A stretch of DNA of 64,000 bases from Comamonadaceae bacterium (GCA_015999985.1 JAECRA010000020.1:1-64000), one strand, 5' to 3'; counted from the first letter of the stretch, positions 32,890 to 41,692 are shown. Program-made: numbers and translations. Notes: a model not told the origin generated them from the sequence alone.

Positions 32890-34191
32890 TCATCCTGCAG
32901 CAGCCTTGAGCGCCCGCTTCAAATCGTCGATGAGGTCATCTGCGTCTTCCAGGCCAATCGACAACCGAATGGTGCCGGGTCCAATGCCGGCGCCAGCCAG
33001 CGCGTCGTCGCTCATGCGGAAATGAGTGGTGCTGGCAGGGTGGATAACCAGGCTCCGGCAGTCACCCACATTGGCCAGATGGCTGAATATCTTGAGTTGC
33101 TCTATGAAGCGTTTGCCTTGCTCCCTGGAACCCTTCATGTCGAAGCTGAACACACTGCCCGCACCTTTGGCACCATGCTTGAGCAGCTTTTCAGCCAGCG
33201 CGTGGCTGGGGTGAGATTCGAGCATGGGGTGGCGTACGCCGGAGACGAAGGGGTGCTCGGACAGGAATTGAACGATTTTCTGGGTGTTGGACAGGTGTTT
33301 TTCCATCCGCAGCGGAAGTGTTTCAATACCTTGCAAGATCAACCACGCTGAATGGGGGCTCAGGCAGGCGCCAAAATCGCGCAGGCCCTCGCGCCGGGCA
33401 CGTAGAAGAAACGCTCCCACGGTGCTTTCCTCGCTAAACACCATGTCATGAAAACCATCGTAGGGTGCTGTCAGTTCCGAAAACTTCCCGCTGGCGTCCC
33501 AATCGAATGATCCACCGTCCACGACAATGCCGCCGATGACCGTGCCGTGGCCGCTCAGGAACTTGGTGGCCGAGTGGTAGACCAGGTCGGCGCCATGGTC
33601 GAACGGCTTGAGCAGGTAGGGGGTGGTGAACGTGGAATCCACCAGCAGAGGCACGCCGGCTTCATGGGCAATGGCTGAAACCGTTGGGATATCCAATACG
33701 TCGAGGCCGGGATTTCCTACGGTTTCACCGAAGAAAAGCTTGGTATTAGGCCGAATGGCGGCGCGCCAGCCGTCAATATCACCCGGTTTGACGAAAGTGG
33801 TCTCGATGCCGAAGCGCCGCATCGTGTAGTGCAGAAGGTTCTGGCTACCTCCATACAGGGCGGTGCTGGCCACAATATGACTGCCAGCGCCCATCAAGGT
33901 AGCGACGGTCAGATGCAATGCCGCCTGGCCGCTGGAGGTGGTGATCGCTCCTATGCCCCCTTCGAGCGCCGCAACCCGCTGCTCGAGTACAGCGTTGGTT
34001 GGGTTGCTGATGCGGCTGTAGACATGGCCCGAACGTTCCAGATTGAACAGGGCCGCAGCATGGTCGCTGGATTCGAAGACGAAGGATGTGGTGAGGTGGA
34101 TCGGTACCGCGCGTGCGCCCGTGGCCGCATCAGGTGCGGCACCGGCGTGAATGGCCAGGGTATCGAAGCCGGGATCGGCGTAGCCGGACAT
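32890..34191 (-). CDS. metY: O-acetylhomoserine sulfhydrylase
   Basis: This 433-residue PLP enzyme of the Cys/Met metabolism family opens with GFDTLAIHAG, followed by PIHLTTSFVFES, YSRISNPTN, and the PLP lysine in YHSATKFLSGHG near residue 211. The C-terminal GDCRSLVIHPASTTHFRMSDDAL segment is characteristic of the MetY branch. It makes homocysteine from O-acetylhomoserine and sulfide in methionine biosynthesis. Length and all landmarks agree with the family. It is divergent from the CBS-domain gene. No SAM riboswitch or obvious MetR/SahR site was recognised upstream. Confidence 0.93.
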   Translation of the reverse strand: MSGYADPGFDTLAIHAGAAPDAATGARAVPIHLTTSFVFESSDHAAALFNLERSGHVYSRISNPTNAVLEQRVAALEGGIGAITTSSGQAALHLTVATLMGAGSHIVASTALYGGSQNLLHYTMRRFGIETTFVKPGDIDGWRAAIRPNTKLFFGETVGNPGLDVLDIPTVSAIAHEAGVPLLVDSTFTTPYLLKPFDHGADLVYHSATKFLSGHGTVIGGIVVDGGSFDWDASGKFSELTAPYDGFHDMVFSEESTVGAFLLRARREGLRDFGACLSPHSAWLILQGIETLPLRMEKHLSNTQKIVQFLSEHPFVSGVRHPMLESHPSHALAEKLLKHGAKGAGSVFSFDMKGSREQGKRFIEQLKIFSHLANVGDCRSLVIHPASTTHFRMSDDALAGAGIGPGTIRLSIGLEDADDLIDDLKRALKAAAG

Positions 34192-34294
34192 GCAAAGCTC
34201 TCCTGCTGAAAATTGTTACCGGCCGCTGGTGGCCGTGCCCCATTGTGGGCTATATTTGTTTGGACACGATCATTGGTGCTGGAAGGAGAAGAGC

Positions 34295-34744
34295 ATGAGA
34301 GTCAGCGATATCTTGCGCGTTAAGGGTAACGTCCTGTTTACGGTCACGCCCGACGAGCCTTTAGCCAATGCAATCAGTGTGATGTCTGAGAAAGATATCG
34401 GCTCGCTGGTGGTCATGGAACATGGCGATCTGGTGGGCATGCTGACGTTCCGCGAAATCATCCTGGCGTTGGCTAGAACCAACGGACAACTGGGAGATGT
34501 GCCGGTACGCACCACCATGGATGACCACCCGCTCACCTGTACGCTCGAAACAGACATGGACGAGGTCCGTCGCATGATGCTGGACCGCCATGCACGCTAT
34601 ATGCCAGTAATGGACAAGAAAATGCTGATGGGCGTTATCAGCTTCTATGACGTGGCCAAGGCCGTGGTGGACAGCCAGAATTTCGAAAATCAGATGCTCA
34701 AGGCCTACATCCGTGATTGGCCTGAGGACGAAGCCCGTCCTTGA
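34295..34744 (+). CDS. CBS-domain pair protein
   Basis: This 149-residue protein consists of two tandem CBS motifs. The first (about residues 10-65) ends SLVVMEHGDLVGMLTFREII; the second (about 78-130) ends YMPVMDKKMLMGVISFYDVAKAV. CBS pairs bind adenosyl ligands such as AMP, ATP or SAM and regulate partners. The start ATG at 34295 has a strong AAGGAG site about six bases upstream; the longer frame beyond it is not family-like. It is 63 bp upstream of aroC on the same strand. The partner is unknown. Confidence 0.88.
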   Translation: MRVSDILRVKGNVLFTVTPDEPLANAISVMSEKDIGSLVVMEHGDLVGMLTFREIILALARTNGQLGDVPVRTTMDDHPLTCTLETDMDEVRRMMLDRHARYMPVMDKKMLMGVISFYDVAKAVVDSQNFENQMLKAYIRDWPEDEARP

Positions 34745-34807
34745 AGTTTCAAGGATGACGGCCTGTGCTTGGCCCGGGTACCGCGACTCGCGAGATAATC
34801 GCCACCT

Positions 34808-35893
34808 ATGAGTGGCAATACCTTCGGCTCCCTGTTCGCAGTTACAAACTTTGGTGAATCCCATGGCCCTGCCATTGGGTGCGTGATAGACGGTTGTCCG
34901 CCCGGCATGGCGCTGGCGGAGAGCGATATCCAGCCTGATCTGGACCGACGCCGGCCAGGAACTTCCAAGTTCGTGACCCAGCGCAATGAGGCGGACACGG
35001 TCGAAATTCTCTCCGGTGTGTACCAAGGCCGAACTACGGGCACGCCCATTTGCCTGCTTATTCGCAACACCGACCAGCGCAGCAAGGATTACGGCGACAT
35101 CGTCCAGACTTTCCGTCCCGGCCATGCGGACTACACCTACTGGCGCAAATTCGGCATTCGGGACCCTAGAGGGGGTGGACGTTCCTCTGCTCGTCTGACC
35201 GCGCCTACGGTAGCTGCGGGCGCTGTGGCTAAAAAGTGGCTGTATGAGAAGTACGGAACCATCTTTCGCGGTTGCATGACCCAGGTGGGGGATTTGCCCA
35301 TAGTCTTCGAAGACTGGGCGCATGTCGAAAACAATCCTTTTTTTGCTCCAGTGGCTGACGTTTCCTCTATTGAGGACTACATGAATGTCCTGCGCAAATC
35401 GGGCGATTCTTGCGGCGCCCGGCTGCGTGTCATGGCTGAAAAAGTCCCCGTGGGACTGGGAGAGCCCCTATATGACCGCCTGGATGCGGACATTGGCAAG
35501 GCCATGCTGGGTCTGAATGCAGTGAAGGGCGTCGAAATCGGAGATGGCTTTGCCAGCGTCGCTCACAAGGGCAGTATGCATGGCGATTCACTGAAGGCCG
35601 GTGGCGGCTTTGCCTCCAACCACGATGGTGGGGTACTGGGAGGCATCAGTACCGGCCAGAATCTGGAAGTGGGCATTGCGATCAAGCCCACCAGCTCAAT
35701 CCTGGTGCCGCGTGAGTCGGTCAATACTTCCGGTCATCCGGTCGACGTCATCACCAAAGGAAGGCATGACCCTTGCGTTGGCATTCGTGCCACGCCCATT
35801 GCACAGGCCTTGTTGGCGCTGGTGGTCATGGAGCATGCCCTGCGCCAGCGCGCGCAGTGCGGTGATGTGCCGGTGCCTGCGGGCTTTGAGTAG
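34808..35893 (+). CDS. aroC: Chorismate synthase
   Basis: This 361-residue FMN-dependent enzyme converts EPSP to chorismate, the last shared step of aromatic amino acid synthesis. Signatures are [18 protein letters not shown] at the N-terminus with the catalytic histidine, [21 protein letters not shown] near residue 80, [28 protein letters not shown], and the C-terminal [22 protein letters not shown]. Length is normal. An 18-codon mini-ORF ends in the aroC start codon (see findings). The histidine kinase gene follows 22 bp later on the same strand. Confidence 0.97.
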   Translation: MSGNTFGSLFAVTNFGESHGPAIGCVIDGCPPGMALAESDIQPDLDRRRPGTSKFVTQRNEADTVEILSGVYQGRTTGTPICLLIRNTDQRSKDYGDIVQTFRPGHADYTYWRKFGIRDPRGGGRSSARLTAPTVAAGAVAKKWLYEKYGTIFRGCMTQVGDLPIVFEDWAHVENNPFFAPVADVSSIEDYMNVLRKSGDSCGARLRVMAEKVPVGLGEPLYDRLDADIGKAMLGLNAVKGVEIGDGFASVAHKGSMHGDSLKAGGGFASNHDGGVLGGISTGQNLEVGIAIKPTSSILVPRESVNTSGHPVDVITKGRHDPCVGIRATPIAQALLALVVMEHALRQRAQCGDVPVPAGFE

Positions 35894-35915
35894 CGCTGCA
35901 TCTGACAGGGCTGCT

Positions 35916-37310
35916 GTGGACAGGAAGCCCGATGCGAATGTAGTCCTTCCTCCCGAAGGGCAATGGGTGGAGGCCGCCGAATACGGCATGCTTGTGGCTG
36001 GTGCGCGTACCACGCAGGTGGCGGCACTCTTGGTAATAGGGCTGATGTGCGCGCTGCTGTACCGGTATGTGCCGGTATGGCAACTTATGCTGTGGGCCAC
36101 CGCCGCCTTGGCAGCTTCGGCCCTGCGCCACGAGTTTGGCCGCCGGTTCGCCAAGCTTGAGTCGCAGTCTATTGAAGCCCAGTTAGATTTTGCGCGGCGA
36201 TTCAGCTGGGTCTGGTGGCTGTATGGCGCAGCGTGGGTGGGCAGCGCCTTGCTGCTTTTGGAGCGCCTGCCGCCCAGACTGGAGGCCGTGTGCTGGATGC
36301 TGGTCGCAGGGGTTTGCGGGTCTGCAGTTTTGTGGATGTCTGCTCATTTGAAAACGGCACGCAGCTTCCTCTACGCCACCATCGTCTGCCTGGTCGCGAG
36401 CATTGTCTTGCACCATCTGTTCGATTGGCACGCTGTCCATAGCGAAGGCAGTTTTTGGTTTTCCGGGCTGCTGCTGGTCTTTTTGCTGATGATGCTGCCC
36501 GTGGCAAGCAAGCAGCACAGAATGTTTTCCAGCAGAATTGATCTGAGCTATCAGAATGCGCGCCTGATCTATTCGCTGCGTCTGCAGGCGAGCGCCTTGC
36601 AAGAGGCCCTGAAATTCAAGGACAGATTCCTGGCGGCTGCCGCGCATGATTTGAAGCAACCGGTTAATGCGCTAGGTATCTACGCCGAATGGTTGATGAA
36701 AGAGCCTGAACTGAGCCCTGAGCTGAGCCCGAAGATTTTTCGAGCGACGACGGCTGTGAATGCCTTGTTCGACTCTATGTTTGATTTCGTCAAGCTGGAT
36801 GCAGGACAAGTCAAAGTCGAGCTGCAGCAAGTGGATGTTCAGCGGCTGCTGGCAGACCTGGAAGCACAATTTCACCCCATGGCCTCGGAGCGCAAACTGT
36901 TCTTGCGCATACGTCCATCGCCTGTGCAGGCTCTGCGCACCGATCCCGCCATATTGCAGCGTATTCTCGGAAACCTGCTCACCAACGCCTTGCGTTATAC
37001 CCGCCAGGGCGGTGTCCTCCTGGCCGTAAGGCGAGAACCGCAAGCGGTGCGATTCGAAGTATGGGATACGGGTGTGGGGATACCACCTGAGGAGCTGTCG
37101 CGCATATTTGGCGAGTTCTACAAGGTGGAGTCCGCGGGCACTGAAGAGGGCTTTGGACTGGGCCTGGCCATTGTGCAGCGGCTGACGAGCCTCTTGGGCT
37201 ACAGCGTCAGTGTCCGTTCACGGCTGCACCGAGGATCGGTTTTCTCTGTGCGCGTCCCTCTCGCAGAGAGCGGCGTATCTGGTGGTACGCTCACTCCCAT
37301 CGCACGCTAG
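35916..37310 (+). CDS. Membrane histidine kinase
   Basis: This protein has about 464 residues. The N-terminal half holds six or so membrane segments in three pairs (about residues 33-70, 98-140 and 152-196), without an obvious periplasmic sensor domain. The kinase core has the H-box AAAHDLKQPVNAL with H244, N-box NLLTNALRY with N357, G1 DTGVGIP at 384-390 and G2 GFGLGLAIV near 412. The HDLKQP form is typical of kinases paired with LuxR-type regulators. I chose the GTG at 35916 with AGGG five bases upstream; a TTG at 35886 overlapping the aroC end is an alternative. The response regulator gene converges on it with a 7-bp gap. Signal unknown. Confidence 0.86.
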   Translation: MDRKPDANVVLPPEGQWVEAAEYGMLVAGARTTQVAALLVIGLMCALLYRYVPVWQLMLWATAALAASALRHEFGRRFAKLESQSIEAQLDFARRFSWVWWLYGAAWVGSALLLLERLPPRLEAVCWMLVAGVCGSAVLWMSAHLKTARSFLYATIVCLVASIVLHHLFDWHAVHSEGSFWFSGLLLVFLLMMLPVASKQHRMFSSRIDLSYQNARLIYSLRLQASALQEALKFKDRFLAAAAHDLKQPVNALGIYAEWLMKEPELSPELSPKIFRATTAVNALFDSMFDFVKLDAGQVKVELQQVDVQRLLADLEAQFHPMASERKLFLRIRPSPVQALRTDPAILQRILGNLLTNALRYTRQGGVLLAVRREPQAVRFEVWDTGVGIPPEELSRIFGEFYKVESAGTEEGFGLGLAIVQRLTSLLGYSVSVRSRLHRGSVFSVRVPLAESGVSGGTLTPIAR

Positions 37311-37317
37311 CACCACG

Positions 37318-37923
37318 CTAGAAGCCGAGCATGCCGTTCAAGCGCGCGTAATGCAGGGTTTGCGTCCGGCTCTTGACACCCAGGCGCCGGAACAGGCGCC
37401 ACAGGTGTACCTTGACCGTATGTTCGCTGATACCCAGACGTTCAGCGATGTCGCGATTCGAGAGTCCCTCATCCAGCATGAGAATGAGTTGTTTCTGCCG
37501 CTTGGTCAGCTTGGTGGGCTGACCAGGTTCGCCGTCCTCGGAATCACCGTCTTGCCCTTCGGGCTGCATCATCACCCGCAGAGTGGCAGCAATTTCACTG
37601 GCTCCGCTGGATTTCTCGATATATACATCCGCTCCGGCCTCACGGCACCATTCTTCTACGTCCGAAGCGGGTGTGGCGGAGATGACAGCGAGCGGAACGT
37701 CTGGATAATTGGCCTTCAGCACCTTGACGCCTGAAATGCCGACGGTGTCTGGCAATTTCAGATCAAGGCAGAAGATCTCTGGCGCACCGCGTACGGCGAC
37801 GGTTTCTTCCAGGTCGGAGAGTTGCGACAGCTCAACTACTTCAGAGCCGGGCCTGACCCGACGCAACAGCATCACGATGGCATCGCGCATAAGCGGATGG
37901 TCGTCGATTACATAGATAGCCAC
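37318..37923 (-). CDS. NarL/LuxR-family response regulator
   Basis: This 201-residue protein has a receiver domain (residues 1-120) with acidic D7/D8, the phospho-acceptor D54 in FCLDLKLPD and the lysine of IEKSSGA near residue 103. A linker of acidic residues follows, then a LuxR-type helix-turn-helix (about 137-195, LTKRQKQLILMLDEGLSNRDIAERLG). The start is a GTG with GGGAG six bases before it. It converges on the histidine kinase gene across seven bases, so the pair likely form a two-component system from opposite strands. A GAACAA/TTGTTC dyad lies 12 bp upstream of its start and may be a self-regulatory site. Confidence 0.9.
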   Translation of the reverse strand: MAIYVIDDHPLMRDAIVMLLRRVRPGSEVVELSQLSDLEETVAVRGAPEIFCLDLKLPDTVGISGVKVLKANYPDVPLAVISATPASDVEEWCREAGADVYIEKSSGASEIAATLRVMMQPEGQDGDSEDGEPGQPTKLTKRQKQLILMLDEGLSNRDIAERLGISEHTVKVHLWRLFRRLGVKSRTQTLHYARLNGMLGF

Positions 37924-37934
37924 AATGTACTCCC

Positions 37935-37949
37935 GAACAAGCTTTGTTC
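37935..37949. promoter_or_regulatory. GAACAA-gct-TTGTTC dyad before the response regulator
   Basis: A perfect 6-bp inverted repeat with a 3-base spacer, 12 bp upstream of the response regulator start codon in an AT-rich gap of 117 bp. Position and symmetry fit a regulator-binding site overlapping the promoter or the ribosome site. It could also be chance. Confidence 0.35.
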
Positions 37950-38040
37950 TATTTGGTGAGTCATTTTGGCCTATTCAAGTCGTGAAGTTGTCAAATTACT
38001 CAGTTCAAACACTATCAAAACCTCACAATCAGGTCGTATT

Positions 38041-39351
38041 TCACGGGTTTGTTTCATCAAGCAGACGTTTTAATGCGTCAGTAATCATTAGAGTGCTTGC
38101 TTCGGTGATCGGTTCCAATACGTTTTCAAGTTCCTTCAAAGCGGCAAAACCCTCGGTTTGCAAGCGTTTTACAGCTTGTCCGGCTTCGCGCGGAGACTCA
38201 AAACCTGTGCTTTGTAGCAAGACCTGACCATTGGCTTGTGCAAACTTAAAGTAAAACCGTCCGTCTTTTTCACGATATTGCTTGAACTGCGGCAACGCGT
38301 CTTTTTGCTGATTTTTGTTCTCAGCTTTCGCGGTGCTGCCGAGTGCGCGCAAGCCCACTGCAGAACGAAGGTCTCGCAGAAAGGGTGCTGCAGTGGTCCG
38401 AGCTTTCTCAGCGCCAGCGATCAAGATCGCCTGGACTTCCGCCGGGTGCTCAACAAGGTGTTGGTAGCGTTCACGCATGGGCCCGATCTCAAGGTCAATG
38501 CGCTCGAACAACTGCTGTTTCGCATCTGCCCAGCCAATGCCGTCCGCGAAGGCCTTGGCAAAGGATTTCGTCTCTTCTTCACTGGCGAAAGCGCGGTAGA
38601 TTGAGAAGAGCGCCGAACCTTCGGTGTCCTTGGGCTCACCAGGTGCCTGTGAATCCGTCACGATGCCCATGATTTGCTTGCGCATTTGCTCACGTGGCCC
38701 GAACAGTGGAATGGTGTTGTCGTAGCTTTTGCTCATCTTGCGGCCATCCAGGCCAGGCAGCAAGGCGACGTTATCGTCAATGGCCGCTTCGGGCAGCACC
38801 AGATGCTCACCATACAAATGGTTGAAGCGCTGCGCGATGTCACGCGCCATTTCGATGTGTTGAACCTGATCACGGCCCACTGGCACGCGATGAGCCTTGA
38901 ACATCAGGATGTCTGCCGCCATGAGGACGGGGTACATGAATAAACCGGCCGTGACATCGAAATCCGCGTCCTGGCCGGCTGCCTCGTTCTTGTCCAGCGC
39001 TGCTTTGTAGGCGTGAGCGCGGTTCAGGATGCCTTTACCGGTGACGCAGGTGAGCAGCCAGGTGAGTTCAGGGATCTCGGGGATGTCGCTCTGGCGATAG
39101 AAGGTGACCTTTTCAGGGTCCAGGCCTGCTGCCAGCCAACTGGCTGCGATCTCGAGCGTGGAGCGCTGTATGCGCGCTGGCTCATCGCACTTGATAAGTG
39201 CATGGAAATCAGCCAGGAAATAGAAATTTTCCGTCTGCGGTTGGCGACTTGCACGTACCGCGGGGCGAATGGCGCCAACATAATTCCCAAGATGGGGGGT
39301 GCCGGTCGTGGTGATGCCGGTAAGCGAGCGTAAGAGTTTTTGAGCGGTCAT
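38041..39351 (-). CDS. trpS: Tryptophanyl-tRNA synthetase with C-terminal extension
   Basis: This 436-residue class I synthetase charges tRNA-Trp. The HIGH-like motif is TPHLGNY near residue 19, and the KMSKS loop is GRKMSKSYDN near residue 208. It also shows DFHALIK and AADILMFKAHRVPVG. The catalytic and anticodon-binding parts end near residue 355. The last 70 to 75 residues form an added module (KDGRFYFKFAQANGQVLLQS, then a GFESPREAGQAVKRLQ helix) resembling a DUF1508/YegP unit. E. coli TrpS (334 residues) lacks it; longer TrpS forms occur in betaproteobacteria. The gene lies 37 bp after the site-2-type protease gene on the same strand. Confidence 0.95.
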   Translation of the reverse strand: MTAQKLLRSLTGITTTGTPHLGNYVGAIRPAVRASRQPQTENFYFLADFHALIKCDEPARIQRSTLEIAASWLAAGLDPEKVTFYRQSDIPEIPELTWLLTCVTGKGILNRAHAYKAALDKNEAAGQDADFDVTAGLFMYPVLMAADILMFKAHRVPVGRDQVQHIEMARDIAQRFNHLYGEHLVLPEAAIDDNVALLPGLDGRKMSKSYDNTIPLFGPREQMRKQIMGIVTDSQAPGEPKDTEGSALFSIYRAFASEEETKSFAKAFADGIGWADAKQQLFERIDLEIGPMRERYQHLVEHPAEVQAILIAGAEKARTTAAPFLRDLRSAVGLRALGSTAKAENKNQQKDALPQFKQYREKDGRFYFKFAQANGQVLLQSTGFESPREAGQAVKRLQTEGFAALKELENVLEPITEASTLMITDALKRLLDETNP

Positions 39352-39388
39352 GAAAAGCGCAGAAAGAGGTAGGGCGTGCTAACACACC

Positions 39389-40057
39389 CTAGTTGAGCAG
39401 AGCAGCCAGGGGTGAGAGCACCAGATCGAGAAAACCGAAGGTCAGGGACATCAGCGGACGCATCCACAAATTGCTGATGACCCCAGCCACGACCAATGCC
39501 ATGACGATGAAGAAGCCCCAAGGCTCTAACCGGCTGAATGGAATGGCCAGTCTGGTGGGCAGCAGGCTGGTCATGATGCGACCACCGTCCAGCGGTGGCA
39601 GCGGGAAGAGGTTGAAGACGAACATCACCACATTGACCAGCACGCCTGCGCGGCACATCTCCAGGAAGAAGCGCTCATCCACGTCGGCACCACGCAGAAG
39701 ATACAGCGCTATGCCCCATCCAATGGCCTGAATCAGGTTGGCGCCGGGGCCGGCCAGAGCAACCCAGACGGAGTCCCAGCGTGGGTTCCTCAAGCGGCCA
39801 AAATGCACGGGGACTGGCTTGGCATAGCCGAACAGGAAAGCCCCTCCCGTGGCGATATAGAGAAACAGCGGCATGGCGATGGTGCCGATGGGATCGATGT
39901 GCTTGAGCGGGTTCAGCGTGACCCTGCCCATCATGGCGGCCGTGTTGTCGCCGAAGTAGCGCGCCACATACCCGTGGGCGGCTTCGTGCACAGTAATGGC
40001 AAAAAGCACCGGAATGGCGTAGATGGCAATGGTTTGGATGATGTTGGCGATGTCCAC
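39389..40057 (-). CDS. Site-2-type membrane metalloprotease (M50)
   Basis: This 222-residue polytopic protein has about six membrane segments. The zinc motif HEAAH (H24, E25, H28) is inside the first segment, and the third ligand is in NLFPLPPLDGGRI near residue 155. This is the compact, PDZ-less FtsX-independent branch of intramembrane proteases (YwhC/Rv-type). The start is a GTG at 40057. The substrate is unknown. The order YciO - M50 protease - TrpS on one strand is common in related genomes. A structured element (40118-40172) lies between it and yciO. Confidence 0.9.
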   Translation of the reverse strand: MDIANIIQTIAIYAIPVLFAITVHEAAHGYVARYFGDNTAAMMGRVTLNPLKHIDPIGTIAMPLFLYIATGGAFLFGYAKPVPVHFGRLRNPRWDSVWVALAGPGANLIQAIGWGIALYLLRGADVDERFFLEMCRAGVLVNVVMFVFNLFPLPPLDGGRIMTSLLPTRLAIPFSRLEPWGFFIVMALVVAGVISNLWMRPLMSLTFGFLDLVLSPLAALLN

Positions 40058-40117
40058 AGTCGGATTGTCTCAGAGAGGCGTTGAAAGGTGACGTATTCAG
40101 GAGAACGCAGTAAACGG

Positions 40118-40172
40118 GCTGACTAGCAGGCTTGAACATTTCACACCCAGGTTCACGCCTGGGTGGTCAGCC
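40118..40172 (-). promoter_or_regulatory. Two-tier stem-loop upstream of the M50 protease
   Basis: An inner 8-bp stem, CACCCAGG (40144-40151) with CCTGGGTG (40158-40165), is stacked directly on an outer 7-bp stem, GGCTGAC (40118-40124) with GTCAGCC (40166-40172), leaving a 19-base bulge on one side only. It lies in the 143-bp gap between the yciO stop and the protease start. No T-run follows. It could be an RNA regulatory element or a processing signal. Confidence 0.45.
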
Positions 40173-40200
40173 TGAAGCTGGTGAGGAAATGCGGCGGGTC

Positions 40201-40824
40201 TCAAAGACCCAGTTGTGCGAGATCGCCGCGCCCCTGGCGAAGAACTTCAGGGGGACTTTCGGTCAGATCGATCACCGTGGTGGGCTCCGAAGGGCAGCCG
40301 CCAGAGTCGATCACGCCTGCAATGTGCTTTTCCAGACGATCTCGAATGGATTCCGGATCGTTCAGGGGCTCCGTTTCGCCCGGCAAAATCAGTGTGGTGG
40401 CCAGGAGCGGCCCGCCGTGCTGTTCAATCAGATCGAGCACGACGCGGTGGTCTGGTACGCGCAGCCCAATTGTCTTGCGCTGGGGGTGGCTGAGCCGGCG
40501 CGGCACTTCCTTGCTGGCTTCCAGCACAAAAGTGAACGGTCCCGGTGTTCCAAGTTTAAGCAGGCGAAACTGTGTGTTGTCTACGCGGGCGTAGTTGGCC
40601 AGTTCGCTCAGGTCCCGACAAATCAAGGAAAGCGGCTGCTTGTCGTCCAAGGCCCGTATGCGCCTGAGTGATTCGGCTGCGCTCTTGTCGTCGAGCTGGC
40701 AGACCAAGGCATAGCTGGAGTCTGTGGGAATGGCCAGGATGCCGCCTTGGCGGAGCAACTCTGCAGCCTGCTTGAGCAGTCGCGGTTGTGGGTTGGCAGG
40801 ATGAACGCTGAAATACTGTGCCAC
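40201..40824 (-). CDS. yciO: YciO/YrdC/Sua5 family protein
   Basis: This 207-residue protein has the YrdC fold: LLRQGGILAIPTDSSYAL (nucleotide site), RIRALDDKQPLSLICRDLSEL, and GPFTFVLEASKEVPRRL near residue 95. It ends without a C-terminal Sua5 domain. Sua5/TsaC enzymes make threonylcarbamoyl-adenylate for tRNA t6A; the YciO branch, recognised here by the KRxR-poor active site and the PHP-gene neighbour, may have a different role. The GTG start lies 14 bp after the stop of the PHP gene, the same pairing as trpH(yciV)-yciO in E. coli. Confidence 0.86.
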   Translation of the reverse strand: MAQYFSVHPANPQPRLLKQAAELLRQGGILAIPTDSSYALVCQLDDKSAAESLRRIRALDDKQPLSLICRDLSELANYARVDNTQFRLLKLGTPGPFTFVLEASKEVPRRLSHPQRKTIGLRVPDHRVVLDLIEQHGGPLLATTLILPGETEPLNDPESIRDRLEKHIAGVIDSGGCPSEPTTVIDLTESPPEVLRQGRGDLAQLGL

Positions 40825-40837
40825 TATGAAGAGTCAA

Positions 40838-41692
40838 TCAATGAATGCGGTCGCGAAGCTGCGACCACACAGGAGTAAGCCCCGCGGGTAGGGGAGGGAG
40901 TTTGCCAAGATCGACATGGCTTTCAGTGGGGCTGTGAAAATCACTGCCGCGCGAGGCCAGCAAATCCAGTTCAAGCGCCAGCTCGCCGTAGCGAATGGCC
41001 TCGGCCGATGAATGGCTCCCCGTGACCACTTCCACGCCTTGGCCACCATGCTGTTTGAATTCAGTAAACAGCGCGTATTCGATGGTCGGTGAGAGGTTGT
41101 AGCGCGCGGGATGTGCGATGACGGCGATTCCGCCACCTTGCGTGATCCAGCGGACGGCGTCGCCCAGTTTTGCCCAGCGGTGTTCCACGTATCCGGGCTT
41201 TCCTTCAGTGAGATATTTACGAAACACTTCGGACGTGTCGCGGCATACGCCTGATTCGACCAGAAATCTGGCGAAATGCGTGCGTGAAATCAGTTTGGGG
41301 TTTCCCGCGTGCTTGAGGGCACCTTCGTAGGCGCCATGAATGCCAACCTTGGCAAGTTGGTTGCTCATTTCCAGCGCACGCGGTCCTCGGCCATCACGGG
41401 TATCTGCCAGGCCTTCCACCATTTGCGGGTCTGTGTGATCGAATCCCAGTCCGACGATATGCACGGTGACATCTGCAAACGTGACGGAAATCTCGACCCC
41501 AGTCAGGTATTTCATTCCCTGCGCCTGCGCGGCTTCCAGGGCTCGTTGCTGGCCACCTAATTCGTCGTGGTCGGTCAGCGCCCATAGTTCTACGCCATTG
41601 GCTTTGGCACGGGCGGCCAGAACTTCAGGCTCGAGCGTGCCGTCAGAGACGGTGGAGTGGCAATGGAGATCGGCGTTGATTGGTACATTCAC
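40838..41692 (-). CDS. PHP-domain 3',5'-nucleotide phosphatase / RNase AM
   Basis: This 284-residue PHP-family metal-dependent enzyme has DLHCHST (D8, H10, H12), LTDHDELGG near residue 39 and TGVEISV near residue 65. HIVGLGFDH, VIAHPARY near residue 195 and SRGSDFHSP near residue 257 complete the trinuclear metal site. Homologues hydrolyse 3',5'-nucleoside bisphosphates (such as pAp) and trim 5' ends of RNA (RNase AM/YciV). It is translated just upstream of yciO on the same strand, a conserved gene pair. Function assignment is solid at family level; physiological substrate is inferred. Confidence 0.9.
   Translation of the reverse strand: MNVPINADLHCHSTVSDGTLEPEVLAARAKANGVELWALTDHDELGGQQRALEAAQAQGMKYLTGVEISVTFADVTVHIVGLGFDHTDPQMVEGLADTRDGRGPRALEMSNQLAKVGIHGAYEGALKHAGNPKLISRTHFARFLVESGVCRDTSEVFRKYLTEGKPGYVEHRWAKLGDAVRWITQGGGIAVIAHPARYNLSPTIEYALFTEFKQHGGQGVEVVTGSHSSAEAIRYGELALELDLLASRGSDFHSPTESHVDLGKLPPLPAGLTPVWSQLRDRIH

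Noticed and set aside
35601-35915. N-terminal extension of the histidine kinase inside aroC
   Set aside because: These 105 codons are the out-of-frame reading of the aroC 3' end and contain Ser/Arg-rich, non-family sequence; the kinase begins after aroC.
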